A stretch of DNA of 64,000 bases from Demequina sp. NBRC 110054 (lineage in GTDB: Bacteria > Actinomycetota > Actinomycetes > Actinomycetales > Demequinaceae). Location: positions 1,240,001-1,304,000 of the forward strand of contig NZ_BBRK01000004.1 of NCBI RefSeq assembly GCF_002090115.1. Reading direction: 5' to 3'. Every line of letters begins with the position of its first letter. Within the stretch, counting starts at the first letter, position 1. Below the pieces are notes generated by a model that was not told where the DNA came from, ran no database searches, and saw nothing but the letters and a program-made list of their open reading frames with translations. The position numbers were made by a program, and so were the translations under genes. Shown here one piece after another: positions 7,716 to 17,543 of the stretch.

Positions 7716-9554
7716 TCAACTGGTGATGACGCGCACGTCGCCGAGCGACGTCCACACCGTGAGCTCGAGCCACTCGTAGTCGTACTCGCCGCCGTCGTAC
7801 TCGGGCTCCACGGCGATGGTCTCGACGTTCACGTCCGCGTCGGTATCGGTGCCGCCGCCCGCCGCGCCCTCCTCGATCCAGGTCTCCTCGACCGCGTCGT
7901 CGACCGCGGGCAGGTCGTAGTCCTCCGAGGAGTAGACCCCTGCGGTCTCGAGGTAGATCGACCGCTGGTCGAGCACGGTGTACGTGCCCGCGGGCAGGTC
8001 CGAGGTGTAGTCGCACGTGTCGACGTCGCGCCACAGGTACGTGCCGCCGACGGTCGAGCCGGGCTCGAGGTAGCCGTCCGAGTACGCGGGCATGATCTCG
8101 ATCGACGCGGCGTCGCCGGACTCGGCGCCGAGCGCGACATCATCGGCCATCCACACCTCGCCGTAGCGGTCGGTGGAGGCTGGGTAGGCCTGAGCGATCA
8201 CGCGCCCGTCCTGGACCAGCAGCAGGTTCGGCTGCGCGTCCGACCAGTACGGCACCGTCCACTCGGACACGTTGTTCACCTGGGACGTCATCTCGGGGTT
8301 GCCGTCCACGACCCAGCCGTAGCTGACAGGGAGCACGGAGGGTGCGGCCACGTCGACGTCGAGCAGGTCGATCACTGCGGACTCCGCGGGGAAGGTCGAC
8401 TCCTCGTCGTCGTAGGAGCACCCGTACCAGGAGCGCTCCCACAGCGAGCCGTCGTCGTCCTCGCTGTCGCTCGTGAGGACCACGCGCTGAGAGCCCGCCG
8501 CCATGTCCCACTCGCCCGCGAGATTCTCCTCGTACAGCGAGCGCGCGATGTCGGGGGTGAGCAGGTCGTCGTAGGTCACCGTCGGGGAGGCCGTCGGGTC
8601 GTCTCCGCCCAGGTAGTCGGCGAAGGGCTCGTCGACCGGATCGCCCTCGACCGTGAAGCCCAGAGCGTCGGAGACAATGCGGAAGCCCTGGTCGGACGCG
8701 ATCCCGCTCGAGGCGGCGCCGGAGTCCGAGGAGCCCGATGAGGTCACGGCATCGTCCGGGGCGACGGTCGGCTCGACCGGCTCGGCCACGCCGTCCTCCT
8801 CGGAACCGGTGGTCTCGTCGCTGTCGGTCGTCGCCTCCGGCACCGCCGTAGCGCTCGCCGACAGGTCGGGCTCGGGAAGCGGTTCGGTGGCCCAGAACTC
8901 CTGCGTGAACACCACCTCGTACTCGCCCGCGGGGATCGCCTCGCCGTCCCAGCAGTTCACGAGCTCGATCATGCCCGCGTCCGCGGTCGACTCGCCCTCG
9001 GTCAGCTCGATGATCTGGAGGTCGTCCGTGAAGGCGTTCGCCGGCCCCGGGTAGGTCGCCACGACGACGCCGTCCCACAGCACGTACGCATAGGTGAGCG
9101 GACGGCCGCTCTGGAGCGACACGTCCTCGAGAGCCGTCGTGGTGGCCTCGAAGCCGAGCGTGCCACCGGGTACGGCGTCGGACAGCATCTCCGCGGACAG
9201 CGACACCGTCGGCGTCCCGTACGCGAGGCCGTCCAGCGTCGTCCCGCACGAACCGGCGGCCAGCATCGCTGAAGAGGAATCCGACTCCGCGAGCGACTCG
9301 TCGCCGCCGAACCCGGAGTCCTCCGAGGCGGCGGTGTCTGCGGCGCTCCCCGAGGAGAGCCCGCCCAGGTGCGGCGCGAGCTGCACCGCGCCCAGCCCCA
9401 GCATCCCGACGCCCAGCACTGCCGCCGCCGTGAAACCCGAGGTCCGCATCGTCCTGCGGCGCTGCACCCGCCGCGCGGCCTCGACCGCCGACACGTGCAC
9501 GCCGTCCACGGGTGCGCCGTCTGCCGCTCCGTGCAATGAATCTGAAAGCCTCAT
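7716..9554 (-). CDS. Large single-TM partner protein of a SigE-type sigma factor
   Basis: This 612-residue protein starts by ATGA overlap with the sigma gene. A roughly 38-residue cytoplasmic N-terminus (with a VQRRRTMR basic patch) is followed by one membrane helix (about 42-62), then a long acidic Ser/Thr/Glu-rich extracytoplasmic region with paired Cys. No zinc-binding anti-sigma motif (HxxxCxxC) is present. By position it is the membrane regulator of the sigma factor, or a sensor; that role is inferred. Two smaller proteins (24630-25400, 28304-29053) and one of 491 residues (30759-32234) share the same plan. Confidence 0.75.
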   Translation of the reverse strand: MRLSDSLHGAADGAPVDGVHVSAVEAARRVQRRRTMRTSGFTAAAVLGVGMLGLGAVQLAPHLGGLSSGSAADTAASEDSGFGGDESLAESDSSSAMLAAGSCGTTLDGLAYGTPTVSLSAEMLSDAVPGGTLGFEATTTALEDVSLQSGRPLTYAYVLWDGVVVATYPGPANAFTDDLQIIELTEGESTADAGMIELVNCWDGEAIPAGEYEVVFTQEFWATEPLPEPDLSASATAVPEATTDSDETTGSEEDGVAEPVEPTVAPDDAVTSSGSSDSGAASSGIASDQGFRIVSDALGFTVEGDPVDEPFADYLGGDDPTASPTVTYDDLLTPDIARSLYEENLAGEWDMAAGSQRVVLTSDSEDDDGSLWERSWYGCSYDDEESTFPAESAVIDLLDVDVAAPSVLPVSYGWVVDGNPEMTSQVNNVSEWTVPYWSDAQPNLLLVQDGRVIAQAYPASTDRYGEVWMADDVALGAESGDAASIEIMPAYSDGYLEPGSTVGGTYLWRDVDTCDYTSDLPAGTYTVLDQRSIYLETAGVYSSEDYDLPAVDDAVEETWIEEGAAGGGTDTDADVNVETIAVEPEYDGGEYDYEWLELTVWTSLGDVRVITS

Positions 9555-10102
9555 GATCCGCTCCTTCCTGACCGACCGGAGACCACGACGGTCTCGCTCG
9601 GTCGTTCCGCATCGTCGAGAGCGCCCAGCGTTCCTTCCAGGTGACCGATGGCATCGCTGAGGTACCGCTTGACGGTCCCCTCGGCGATCCCCAGCTCATG
9701 CGCGATGGCCGGGACCGTGAGGTCGTCGAAGTACCTCAGCACCACGCACGCACGCACCCGTGGTGGAAGGGTGCGCACCGCATCGTCCACGTCCGCGCCC
9801 ACGTCGATGGGGCCGAACTCGTCGTCCCCGACCTCCTGGGTCTGGAACAGGTGGCGGACCTTCTGCCACCTCTGACCCCGTCGGTACTGGTCGATGTAGA
9901 CCGTGGTGATCGCGCGCCTGACGTAGCCCTCGGCCTTGTGGATCTCCAGGCCCGGGCGGGGCTTGGAGAACGTCTTGACCAGGGCGTCCTGCACGAGATC
10001 CTGCGCCTGCACGGGATCGCCGCACACCAGGTAGGCGTAGCCCAACAGGGCGCGCTCGCGCTCTCGCACGAGCTGCTCCATCGTGCTCCGCCAGTCGGTC
10101 AT
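9551..10102 (-). CDS. SigE-family ECF RNA polymerase sigma factor
   Basis: This 183-residue protein has both ECF domains. Sigma-2 carries LLGYAYLVCGDPVQAQDLVQDA and the region 2.4 helix GYVRRAITTVYIDQYRR. Sigma-4 carries RVRACVVLRYFDDLTVPAIAHELGIAEGTVKRYLSDAI, a canonical helix-turn-helix. The start ATG 10102 aligns with paralogue 30241-30762. The gene overlaps its membrane-partner gene by ATGA, indicating stoichiometric expression. An ECF-type promoter, CAACGT-N15-CGTCAC on the minus strand (10172-10146), stands 44 nt upstream and is shared with two other cassettes, which suggests autoregulation. Confidence 0.92.
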   Translation of the reverse strand: MTDWRSTMEQLVRERERALLGYAYLVCGDPVQAQDLVQDALVKTFSKPRPGLEIHKAEGYVRRAITTVYIDQYRRGQRWQKVRHLFQTQEVGDDEFGPIDVGADVDDAVRTLPPRVRACVVLRYFDDLTVPAIAHELGIAEGTVKRYLSDAIGHLEGTLGALDDAERPSETVVVSGRSGRSGS

Positions 10103-10145
10103 CGTCGATCCCCTCGCAAGGCTGTCGGAAGGTGCTCTCGCAATG

Positions 10146-10172
10146 GTGACGCGTCCGGGGCCGAAAACGTTG
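10146..10172 (-). promoter_or_regulatory. ECF-type promoter of sigma cassette 1
   Basis: Read on the minus strand, this site is CAACGT, 15 bp, then CGTCAC. It matches the layout before the sigma genes at 27657 and 30241. The CAAC -35 and CGTC -10 cores are typical of ECF promoters, so the cassette is probably under its own sigma factor. Confidence 0.6.
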
Positions 10173-10277
10173 GGGGCGCGCGTCAACTCATGCGACTCGA
10201 GGCATCGTCCCCTACAGTCGGGATACCGGACCCGCGGTGACAACGGAGTTCCTGCGGGTAGTCCCCAGGAGAGCGTC

Positions 10278-12572
10278 ATGCACCTCGCCGCCGCCGAGAC
10301 AGTCGAGCTCGGAACCTCAAGCCTTGTCATCGTGGTCGTCATCGGCCTCATCGCCGCCGCCGCGCTGCTGCTGTCGTGGACGCTGCGCCAACAGGTGCTC
10401 AAGGCGCGCGAAGGCACGGAGAAGATGCAAGAGATCGCGGGAGCGGTCCAGGAGGGTGCGTCCGCGTATCTGAACCGGCAGCTGAGGACGCTCGCCGTGT
10501 TCGCGGCCGTCGTCTTCGCCCTGCTGTTCCTGCTGCCGGGCGACGCCGGGGTGCGCGTCGGGCGGTCGCTGTTCTTCCTCCTCGGCGCGGGCTGCTCGGC
10601 GACCATCGGCTACATGGGCATGTGGCTCGCGGTGCGGGCCAACGTGCGCGTCGCGTCCGCGGCGACCGAGGATGACGGGCGCGCCAAGGGCGCGAAGATC
10701 GCGTTCCGCACGGGCGGCGCCGTGGGCATGGGCGTCGTCGGCCAGGGGCTCGCGGGCGCCGCCGCGGTGGTGTTCCTGTTCCGCGAGGACGCGCCCGCGG
10801 TGCTCGAGGGCTTCGGCTTCGGCGCCGCGCTGCTCGCGATGTTCATGCGCGTCGGCGGAGGCATCTTCACCAAGGCGGCCGACGTCGGGGCGGACCTGGT
10901 CGGCAAGGTCGAGCAGCACATCCCCGAGGACGATCCCCGCAACGCGGCGACGATCGCCGACAACGTGGGCGACAACGTCGGCGACTGCGCCGGCATGGCG
11001 GCCGACCTCTTCGAGTCGTACGCCGTCACGCTCGTCGCCGCGCTCATCCTGGGCAAGGCGGCCTTCGGCGAGGACGGGCTCGTGTTCCCGCTCATCATCA
11101 CCGCCGTCGGGGCGCTCGTCGCGACCGTCGGCATCTTCCTCACGAAGGTCCGGCGCGGGGAGTCGGGGCTCAAGGCGATCAACCGGGGCTTCTACACGTC
11201 CGCGCTGGTCGGCGCGGTGCTGTCGGCCATCGCGGCGTACGTCTACCTGCCGGGGTCCTTCGCCGAGCTCTCCGGGTCGCGGCTGGCTGACCTCGACGGC
11301 GACCCGCGCCTCATGGCCACGGTCGCGGTGTTCGTCGGCATCGGGCTCGCGGGCCTGATCCTGTGGCTCACCGGCTACTTCACCGACACCGCCGCGACCC
11401 CGACCAGGCGCGTGGCGCGCACGTCGCTGACCGGCGCCGCGACCGTCGTCCTCTCGGGCATCGGGCTCGGTCTGACCTCGGCCGTCTACACCGCGACCGT
11501 GATCGCCGGCGCGGTGGTCGTGCTGTTCTTCGTCGCGGGCTCGTCGATCCCGCTCGCGCTCTTCCTCGTGTCTTTGGCCGGCTGCGGCCTGCTCACGACC
11601 GTCGGCGTGATCGTCGCGATGGATACGTTCGGACCCGTGAGCGACAACGCGCAGGGCATCGCCGAGATGTCGGGCGAGGTCGACGAGGAGGCCGCGCAGA
11701 CCCTCACCGACCTCGACGCGGTCGGCAACACCACCAAGGCGATCACCAAGGGCATCGCGATCGCCACGGCCGTGCTTGCCGCGACGGCGCTCTTCGGCTC
11801 GTACTCGGACGCGGTCGAGACGGCGCTCGCCTCTGCGGCCGCGGCTGCGGACTCGATCGACTTCGCGATCATCAGCCCGATGACTCTCGTCGGCGTGATC
11901 GTCGGCGGCGCGACGGTGTTCCTCTTCTCCGGCCTCGCGATCGACGCGGTGACCAGGGCGGCCTCGGCGATCGTGTTCGAGGTGCGGCGCCAGTTCCGCG
12001 AGATGCCCGGCATCATGACCGGGCAGCAGCGGCCCGAGTACGGCCGCGTCGTCGACATCTGCACGCGGGACTCGCTGCGCGAGCTCGCGACCCCGGGGCT
12101 CCTCGCCGCGATGGCGCCGATCTTCGTCGGCTTCGGGCTCGGCATCGGCGCGCTCGCGGGCTTCCTCGCCGGCGCGATCGGCACCGGTGTGCTCATGGCG
12201 GTGTTCCTCGCGAACTCGGGCGGCTCGTGGGACAACGCGAAGAAGATCGTCGAGGACGGCCACCACGGCGGAAAGTACTCGCCCGCGCATGAGGCGACGG
12301 TCATCGGCGACACGATCGGCGACCCCTTCAAGGACACCGCGGGTCCCGCGATCAACCCGCTCATCAAGGTCATGAACCTCGTGGCTCTGCTCATCGCGCC
12401 CGCGGTCGTGATGCTCAGCTACGGGGACGATGCGAACGCCTGGATCCGCTGGGGCATCGCGCTGATCGCGGCGGCGCTCGCGGTGGTCGCCGTGATGGCC
12501 GCCGAGCGCCGAGCGCACGCGGGCGACGTCGAGCACGAGGCGGACAAGGCCGCGGCCGCGACGACAGACTGA
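10278..12572 (+). CDS. hppA: Membrane-bound H+-translocating pyrophosphatase, K+-independent type
   Basis: This 764-residue protein, with about 16 membrane helices, hydrolyses pyrophosphate and pumps protons. Catalytic loops are intact: DVGADLVGKVE for Mg-PPi binding, DNVGDNVGDCAGMAADLFESY, and the C-terminal D-rich loop GDTIGDPFKDTAGP. The motif GNTTKAITKG carries Lys and, three residues on, Thr, the pair that marks K+-independent H+-PPases (K+-dependent enzymes have Ala and Gly there). ATG 10278 is preceded by a GGAGAG ribosome binding site. It diverges from sigma cassette 1; the pump generates pmf from biosynthetic pyrophosphate. Confidence 0.95.
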   Translation: MHLAAAETVELGTSSLVIVVVIGLIAAAALLLSWTLRQQVLKAREGTEKMQEIAGAVQEGASAYLNRQLRTLAVFAAVVFALLFLLPGDAGVRVGRSLFFLLGAGCSATIGYMGMWLAVRANVRVASAATEDDGRAKGAKIAFRTGGAVGMGVVGQGLAGAAAVVFLFREDAPAVLEGFGFGAALLAMFMRVGGGIFTKAADVGADLVGKVEQHIPEDDPRNAATIADNVGDNVGDCAGMAADLFESYAVTLVAALILGKAAFGEDGLVFPLIITAVGALVATVGIFLTKVRRGESGLKAINRGFYTSALVGAVLSAIAAYVYLPGSFAELSGSRLADLDGDPRLMATVAVFVGIGLAGLILWLTGYFTDTAATPTRRVARTSLTGAATVVLSGIGLGLTSAVYTATVIAGAVVVLFFVAGSSIPLALFLVSLAGCGLLTTVGVIVAMDTFGPVSDNAQGIAEMSGEVDEEAAQTLTDLDAVGNTTKAITKGIAIATAVLAATALFGSYSDAVETALASAAAAADSIDFAIISPMTLVGVIVGGATVFLFSGLAIDAVTRAASAIVFEVRRQFREMPGIMTGQQRPEYGRVVDICTRDSLRELATPGLLAAMAPIFVGFGLGIGALAGFLAGAIGTGVLMAVFLANSGGSWDNAKKIVEDGHHGGKYSPAHEATVIGDTIGDPFKDTAGPAINPLIKVMNLVALLIAPAVVMLSYGDDANAWIRWGIALIAAALAVVAVMAAERRAHAGDVEHEADKAAAATTD

Positions 12573-12625
12573 CCCGGCCCCCGCATCGTCCCGGACATTC
12601 TCTCGCCTCGGCATGCCCGCCCCGG

Positions 12626-12725
12626 CATGCACTCCGCACGGATTCTCAGGTGACACGCGAGCGTGTCGCGGGATGGCGACGGCGTGGCGCCGGGGTGTCG
12701 GATCAGAATCCGTGCGGAGTGCATG
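12626..12725. repeat. 21-bp perfect inverted repeat in the hppA-MFS gap
   Basis: The arms at 12626-12646 and 12705-12725 are exact reverse complements over 21 bp, separated by 58 bp. They lie in the 320-bp gap (12573-12892) between hppA and the MFS gene. The same gap holds four copies of the GGACGATGC word (12583-12591 inverted; 12732, 12759 and 12776 direct). No ORF, T-run or transposase trace is present. The arms could be an operator pair, a transcript-end stem with a long loop, or the remains of a small mobile element. Confidence 0.75.
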
Positions 12726-12892
12726 GGGGAGGGACGATGCTCGGGCTGACTTGAGCTCGGACGATGCGGCAGCCCGGACGATGCGGAGTTGCTGGGGCGG
12801 CCGGTGGTGACCCGGTTCGGCCGCCCCGATTCCTTGCACATTCCCAAAGTTTGGACACACGTCCGAAACTCTGCGGTGCGAGAATCGCCCCC

Positions 12893-14437
12893 ATGTCCCG
12901 CTCACGCGCTCCCCTTGCCGGGGTCGTCGGCGCCCTCGTGGTGGTCGAGGCGACTTCCGGAGTACTTCAGGGCTTCTACACGCCGCTGCTCACCGATGTG
13001 GCCCGCCATCTCGACATCCACGACTCGGACATCAACTGGTTCGAGGCCGCGCAGCTGTTGCTGAGCGCGATCGTCGTGCCGCTGCTCGCGCGCCTGGGCG
13101 ACATGATCGGTCACCGCAAGGTGCTGATCGGCTCGCTCATCGTGACAGCCGCGGCGTCGTGGGGCATCGCGTTCGCGCCGTCGTTCTGGATGTTCACGCT
13201 GGTCTGGGCGATCCAGGGCTTCTACGTGGTGTGGCTGCCGATGAACGTGTCGATCATCCACGCGCGTGCGCGCAAGCATCCGAACACCGCGGAGCTCACC
13301 TCGAAGGGCGCGGGGCTCATCGTCATGGCCCTCGAGGCCGGCGCGATCGGCGGTGCGCTCGTCGCGGGCCAGCTCGGCGGCCTCCTGCCGCTGTGGATGA
13401 CGCTGTCGGTCCCGGCCGTGCTCGTCACGATCGCGCTCGTCGTCGTGATCTTCAAGGTAGAGGACCCGGGCACGCGCGCCGGTGGTGCGATCGACACGAC
13501 CGGCACCGTCCTGCTGTCCCTGTCGCTGCTCGCGATCACGGGAGGCCTCGCGCTCGCCCGCGTCAACGGCTTCACCCTCACCGTCCTGGCGGTCATGGCG
13601 GCCGGTGGCGCGCTCATGTGGTGGTTCATCCGCGTCGAGCTGCACAAGGACGACCCGGTCATCGACATGCGCCTCATCGCGCGCCCCACCGTGTGGCCCG
13701 TGATCCTCACCTCCGCGCTGTTCGGAGTCTCGGTCCTCGGCGCGCAGGGTCCGCTGTCCACCTTCGCGGGCACCGACCCCGCCGAGGTCGGCTACGGCCT
13801 CGGCCTGGACTCCGCATCCAGGTCCTATCTCATCGGCGCGTACGTGTTCTCGCTGCTGATCGGCGCGGGCCTGTACTCGCGGATCTCCCGACTCTTCCAG
13901 CCGAGGCCGGTGCTCATCGGTGCCTCGCTCATGGTCGGCGTCGGCTACCTGGCGCTCGTGCCGTTCCACGGCACCGTGACGATCGTGACCTCGCTCATGG
14001 TCTTCGCCGGCCTGGGCTCGGGCGCCCTCGTCGCCGCGCTGCCGGCGACCGCCGCGGCCGCCGCGCCACCGCACCAGACCGGCGTCGCGACGGGCCTCAC
14101 GAACACCACGAAGACGCTCGGCGGCGCCTTCGCCTCGGCGATCTTCGCGCTCGCGCTCGCGAACGGCATCGACGAGGACAGCACGGCGGCCTCGCTGTCC
14201 GGCTATCAGACCGTGTGGGCCATCTGCGGTGTCACCGCGATCGTCGCGGTCGGCGCCCTCCTCACGGTCCCCAAGGTCGCCTTCACCAAGGCCGATCCGC
14301 AGGCGCAAGGTCTCGAGGGCACGTCCGACGCGCTCGCGCTCGAGGCCGTGGGTGGCGACGTCGTCGTGTCCCAGACCCTGCCGCAGGCCGAGAATGCCGA
14401 CGCGTCCCCCGAGCCCGACCAGGAGGATCCGCGATGA
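12893..14437 (+). CDS. MFS drug/metabolite exporter (14-TM-like DHA family)
   Basis: This 514-residue transporter has the MFS A-motif-like loop GDMIGHRKVLIGS (about residue 65) after the second helix and about 12-14 hydrophobic segments overall. A 60-residue cytoplasmic acidic tail follows the last helix. The substrate is not predictable. It overlaps the M20 peptidase gene (ATGA), so the pair form an operon, perhaps exporting a peptide-like or amino-acid product handled by the peptidase. The start ATG 12893 lacks a good ribosome binding site. Confidence 0.86.
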   Translation: MSRSRAPLAGVVGALVVVEATSGVLQGFYTPLLTDVARHLDIHDSDINWFEAAQLLLSAIVVPLLARLGDMIGHRKVLIGSLIVTAAASWGIAFAPSFWMFTLVWAIQGFYVVWLPMNVSIIHARARKHPNTAELTSKGAGLIVMALEAGAIGGALVAGQLGGLLPLWMTLSVPAVLVTIALVVVIFKVEDPGTRAGGAIDTTGTVLLSLSLLAITGGLALARVNGFTLTVLAVMAAGGALMWWFIRVELHKDDPVIDMRLIARPTVWPVILTSALFGVSVLGAQGPLSTFAGTDPAEVGYGLGLDSASRSYLIGAYVFSLLIGAGLYSRISRLFQPRPVLIGASLMVGVGYLALVPFHGTVTIVTSLMVFAGLGSGALVAALPATAAAAAPPHQTGVATGLTNTTKTLGGAFASAIFALALANGIDEDSTAASLSGYQTVWAICGVTAIVAVGALLTVPKVAFTKADPQAQGLEGTSDALALEAVGGDVVVSQTLPQAENADASPEPDQEDPR

Positions 14438-15888
14438 CGGAAACCGACTCATCGTCCCTGTTCCAGCTTCCCGACGGCGCGGGGGTCGACCCCGCCTCCG
14501 TGCCCGCCGTCGAGGCCTGGGCACCGGATGAGACCGGGACGATGCGGGGAGACGCCGAGGCGACGGCCGGTCGCCTGTCCGCGCTCGTGCAGATCCCGAC
14601 GGTCACCCCGCCCGACACGGGCCCGCACAGCCCCGAGCTGGCCGAGATCTTCCTGCAGTTCCACGAGGCGCTCGGGCGCTTCTACCCGCGGCTGTGCGAG
14701 CACGAGATCGAGGAGATCGGCCGCGCCGGCCTGCTGATCCGCATCCCGGGAGCCGCCGCCGACAGGCCCGTCGTCCTCATGGCCCACCAGGACGTTGTCC
14801 CGATCCCCGACGACTGGCAGGCCGAGGGCTGGGAGCACGAGCCCTTCGCCGGCGTGATCCATGACGGCTGGGTCTACGGGCGCGGCACGCTCGACGACAA
14901 GGGCGCGCTCGTCGTCCTGCTCGACGCCGTCGAGTCGCTCCTTGCTGAGGGCTGGGTGCCCGCGCAGGACCTGTACCTGATGATGGGCGCCGACGAGGAG
15001 TCGTACGGCAGCTGTGTGATCGCGGGCACGAAGGTGCTCGAGGAGCGCGGCATCGCGCCGTGGCTCGTGCTCGACGAGGGTGGCGCCGTGACCCTCGGCG
15101 CGTTCCCCGGGCTCTCGTCGGAGGCCGCGGTGATCGGCGTGTCCGAGAAGGGCATCGCGTCCGTGCGCCTCGTCGTCGAGTCCGGCGGCGGCCACGCCTC
15201 GACCCCGCCCAAGGAGTCCGCACCCGGGATCCTCGCGCGGGCGCTGTCCCGCATCGAGAGGCACCCCCACCCGTCGTCCATGAACGACGTGTCCGTGGAG
15301 ATGTTCGAGACCGTCGGCCCGCTCGTCGAGGGGGCCCTCGGCAAGGTGCTGTCGCGCGCCGGTGCGCTGCGTCCGCTGCTCACGAGGCTGCTGCCGCGCG
15401 TGAGCCCCGAGATGGCCGCGATGGTCCGCACGACCGCCGCGATCACCCAGCTCCAGGGCAGCCCCGGCCACAATGTCCTCGCGACGAGCGCAACCGCGAT
15501 CCTCAACATGCGCGTCGCCGCGGGCTCGTCGGTCGCCGAGGCCGTCGCGCACGTGCGTAAGGTCGTGCGCGACGACCGCGTGACGATCGAGGTGCTCGAG
15601 TCGTATGAGCCGTCGCCCGTCTCGCCGTCGGGCTCCGACGAGCGCTGGACGCTGCTCAAGGAATGCGTCGCCGCGTCGTACCCCGAGGCCGTGACGCTTC
15701 CGTACGTGATGCTCGCGGCGTCGGACTCGCGCCACGTCGCGCGGATCGCTCCGGCGACGTACCGCTTCGCGCCGCTGCGGATGAACTCCGAGCAGCGCAA
15801 GGCGGTCCACGGGCCGAACGAGAAGGTCGAGGTCGAATCGCTCGGCCGCGGCGTGGAGTTCTACCGGGCGCTGCTGACCGGGATCTGA
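14434..15888 (+). CDS. M20/M28-type zinc metallopeptidase (dipeptidase/ArgE/DapE family)
   Basis: This 484-residue cytosolic hydrolase keeps the M20 metal ligands: MAHQDVVP (His ligand and catalytic Asp), GRGTLDDKG (bridging Asp), GADEESYGS (catalytic Glu-Glu) and a distal His in KAVHGPNE. The dimerisation lid lies between residues about 250 and 390. An AGGAGG ribosome binding site and an ATGA overlap tie it to the exporter upstream. The substrate is probably a dipeptide or N-acyl amino acid, but sequence alone does not specify it. Confidence 0.9.
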   Translation: MTETDSSSLFQLPDGAGVDPASVPAVEAWAPDETGTMRGDAEATAGRLSALVQIPTVTPPDTGPHSPELAEIFLQFHEALGRFYPRLCEHEIEEIGRAGLLIRIPGAAADRPVVLMAHQDVVPIPDDWQAEGWEHEPFAGVIHDGWVYGRGTLDDKGALVVLLDAVESLLAEGWVPAQDLYLMMGADEESYGSCVIAGTKVLEERGIAPWLVLDEGGAVTLGAFPGLSSEAAVIGVSEKGIASVRLVVESGGGHASTPPKESAPGILARALSRIERHPHPSSMNDVSVEMFETVGPLVEGALGKVLSRAGALRPLLTRLLPRVSPEMAAMVRTTAAITQLQGSPGHNVLATSATAILNMRVAAGSSVAEAVAHVRKVVRDDRVTIEVLESYEPSPVSPSGSDERWTLLKECVAASYPEAVTLPYVMLAASDSRHVARIAPATYRFAPLRMNSEQRKAVHGPNEKVEVESLGRGVEFYRALLTGI

Positions 15889-15922
15889 GCGGGGCAGATC
15901 GCACGCGGGTAGGCTCGCCCGC

Positions 15923-17500
15923 GTGAGTTTCAGCGACCGCAGCACGCCCGTGACCCTCGACTCGGAGGGTGCCGGGGACCTCCGCGCGGCGCTGGCGGAC
16001 TGGACGGTCGACTCGGTCGCCGAGGCGCTCGGCGACCGCGCGATGCGGGCCTTCGACCGCGAGCAGATCGTCCCCGGGCTCCTCGCCGCCCGTGCGCTCG
16101 GTGGTGCGCCCGTCGCCACGCTGACCAGGCTCTTCATGCTCGGCGATCAGGTGCCGCGCTCCCAGGTGGACGATGCGCTGGGCGCCTTCGGCGTCGACGG
16201 TGCGGTCGCGTCGGGCCTGGTCGAGGCGGCGGGTGCGGGCGTGGACGATGCGGTGCGCGCGCTCGTGGATCTGCGCCCCACGGCCGCCGCCGGGGCGGAC
16301 GGCGAGGCGACCGCGAACTGGTGGGTCGCCTCGGATCCCGGCGAGGCCGTGACGGGCGCGCGCCTGGCCGATGACCACGTGCTCGGCATAGGCGGCGCCT
16401 CGAACACGCTGGCCGGTGCGACCATGCGGACCCCGGTCGGGCGCGTGCTGGACCTCGGCACGGGCTGCGGCATCCAGGCGCTCCACGCGTCGACCCACGC
16501 CCAGAGCATCGTCGCGACCGACATCTCCCGCCGCGCGCTCGCGTTCGCCGCGTTCAACCGTGCGCTCAACGCGCCGCCCGCCGCGTGGGATCTGCGGCTC
16601 GGCTCGATGCTCGAGCCGGTCGCGGGCGAGGACTTCGACCTCGTCGTCTCCAACCCGCCGTTCGTCATCACGCCGCCCGGCACCCCGAGCTTCGGGTACC
16701 GCGACGGGCACGTCGGCGGCGACGGGCTCGTGGGTGCGCTCCTGCGCGAGGTCGGCGGCGTCCTGGCCCCCGGTGGCGTCGCCCAGCACCTCGGCAACTG
16801 GGAGGTGCCGCGCGGCGCGTCGTGGAGCGAGCGCGTGGGCGCCTGGCTCGACGCGTCCGAGGTGCCGCTCGACGCCTGGGTCATCCAGCGCGATCAGCTC
16901 GACGCCGCCGAGTACGCCGAGACGTGGCTGCGCGACGCCGGCGTCACCCCCGAGCGCGATCCCGCGGGGTTCCGCGCGGCATATGAGGCTTACCTCGCCG
17001 ACTTCGATGCGCGCGGGGTCGAGGCGATCGGCTTCGGGATCGTGACGCTGCGCCGACCCTCGTCCGGATCGCCGACGCTGCGCCGTCTCGAGGAGCACGA
17101 GGGGGCCGTGTCCGGCCCGCTCGGCGCGACGCTGGCGACGGCGCTCGCCGCCCACGACTGGGTCTCGGGTCTCACGGACGATGCGCTCCTCGCCGAGCGC
17201 TACCTGGTCGCCGCGGACGTCACGAAGGAGACGTACGGCCGCGCGACCGAGCACGAGCCCGAGCACATCCTCATCCGCCAGGGCGGCGGGCTCGGCCGCG
17301 CGGTGCGGGCCGACACCGCGCTCGCGGGCTTCGTGTCGACGTGCGACGGCGAGCTCGCGGCCGGCCAGATCTCTGCGGCGCTCGCGGCCCTCCTGGACGT
17401 GCCCACGGCGACGATGAACGCCGGCCTCGCGGAGGCGCTGCATGGCCTCGTGACGGACGGGTTCCTGGTGCCGGTGGACGATGCGGGGGCGACGTCCTGA
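15923..17500 (+). CDS. PrmC/HemK-like class I methyltransferase with N-terminal winged-helix-like domain
   Basis: This 525-residue protein has three parts. An N-terminal helical domain (about 1-130) is followed by a class I SAM-binding fold (about 160-330) with LDLGTGCGIQALH for the nucleotide loop and the catalytic NPPFVI signature of N6-Asn/Gln/Ade methyltransferases. A C-terminal winged-helix-like segment (about 370-510) follows. The layout matches actinobacterial DUF7059/DUF7782 methyltransferases whose substrate is unknown. TAGGCT (15910-15915) lies 7 nt before GTG 15923, so the transcript is probably leaderless. Confidence 0.82.
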   Translation: MSFSDRSTPVTLDSEGAGDLRAALADWTVDSVAEALGDRAMRAFDREQIVPGLLAARALGGAPVATLTRLFMLGDQVPRSQVDDALGAFGVDGAVASGLVEAAGAGVDDAVRALVDLRPTAAAGADGEATANWWVASDPGEAVTGARLADDHVLGIGGASNTLAGATMRTPVGRVLDLGTGCGIQALHASTHAQSIVATDISRRALAFAAFNRALNAPPAAWDLRLGSMLEPVAGEDFDLVVSNPPFVITPPGTPSFGYRDGHVGGDGLVGALLREVGGVLAPGGVAQHLGNWEVPRGASWSERVGAWLDASEVPLDAWVIQRDQLDAAEYAETWLRDAGVTPERDPAGFRAAYEAYLADFDARGVEAIGFGIVTLRRPSSGSPTLRRLEEHEGAVSGPLGATLATALAAHDWVSGLTDDALLAERYLVAADVTKETYGRATEHEPEHILIRQGGGLGRAVRADTALAGFVSTCDGELAAGQISAALAALLDVPTATMNAGLAEALHGLVTDGFLVPVDDAGATS

Positions 17501-17543
17501 CGTCGACGCGCGCTCTGCCTCCCGCCGCCCTACGGTGGACGGC

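Noticed and set aside
10317..12905. 862-residue minus-strand open frame opposite hppA
   Set aside because: Composition is Arg/Asp/His-rich shadow coding, and hppA on the other strand is unambiguous.
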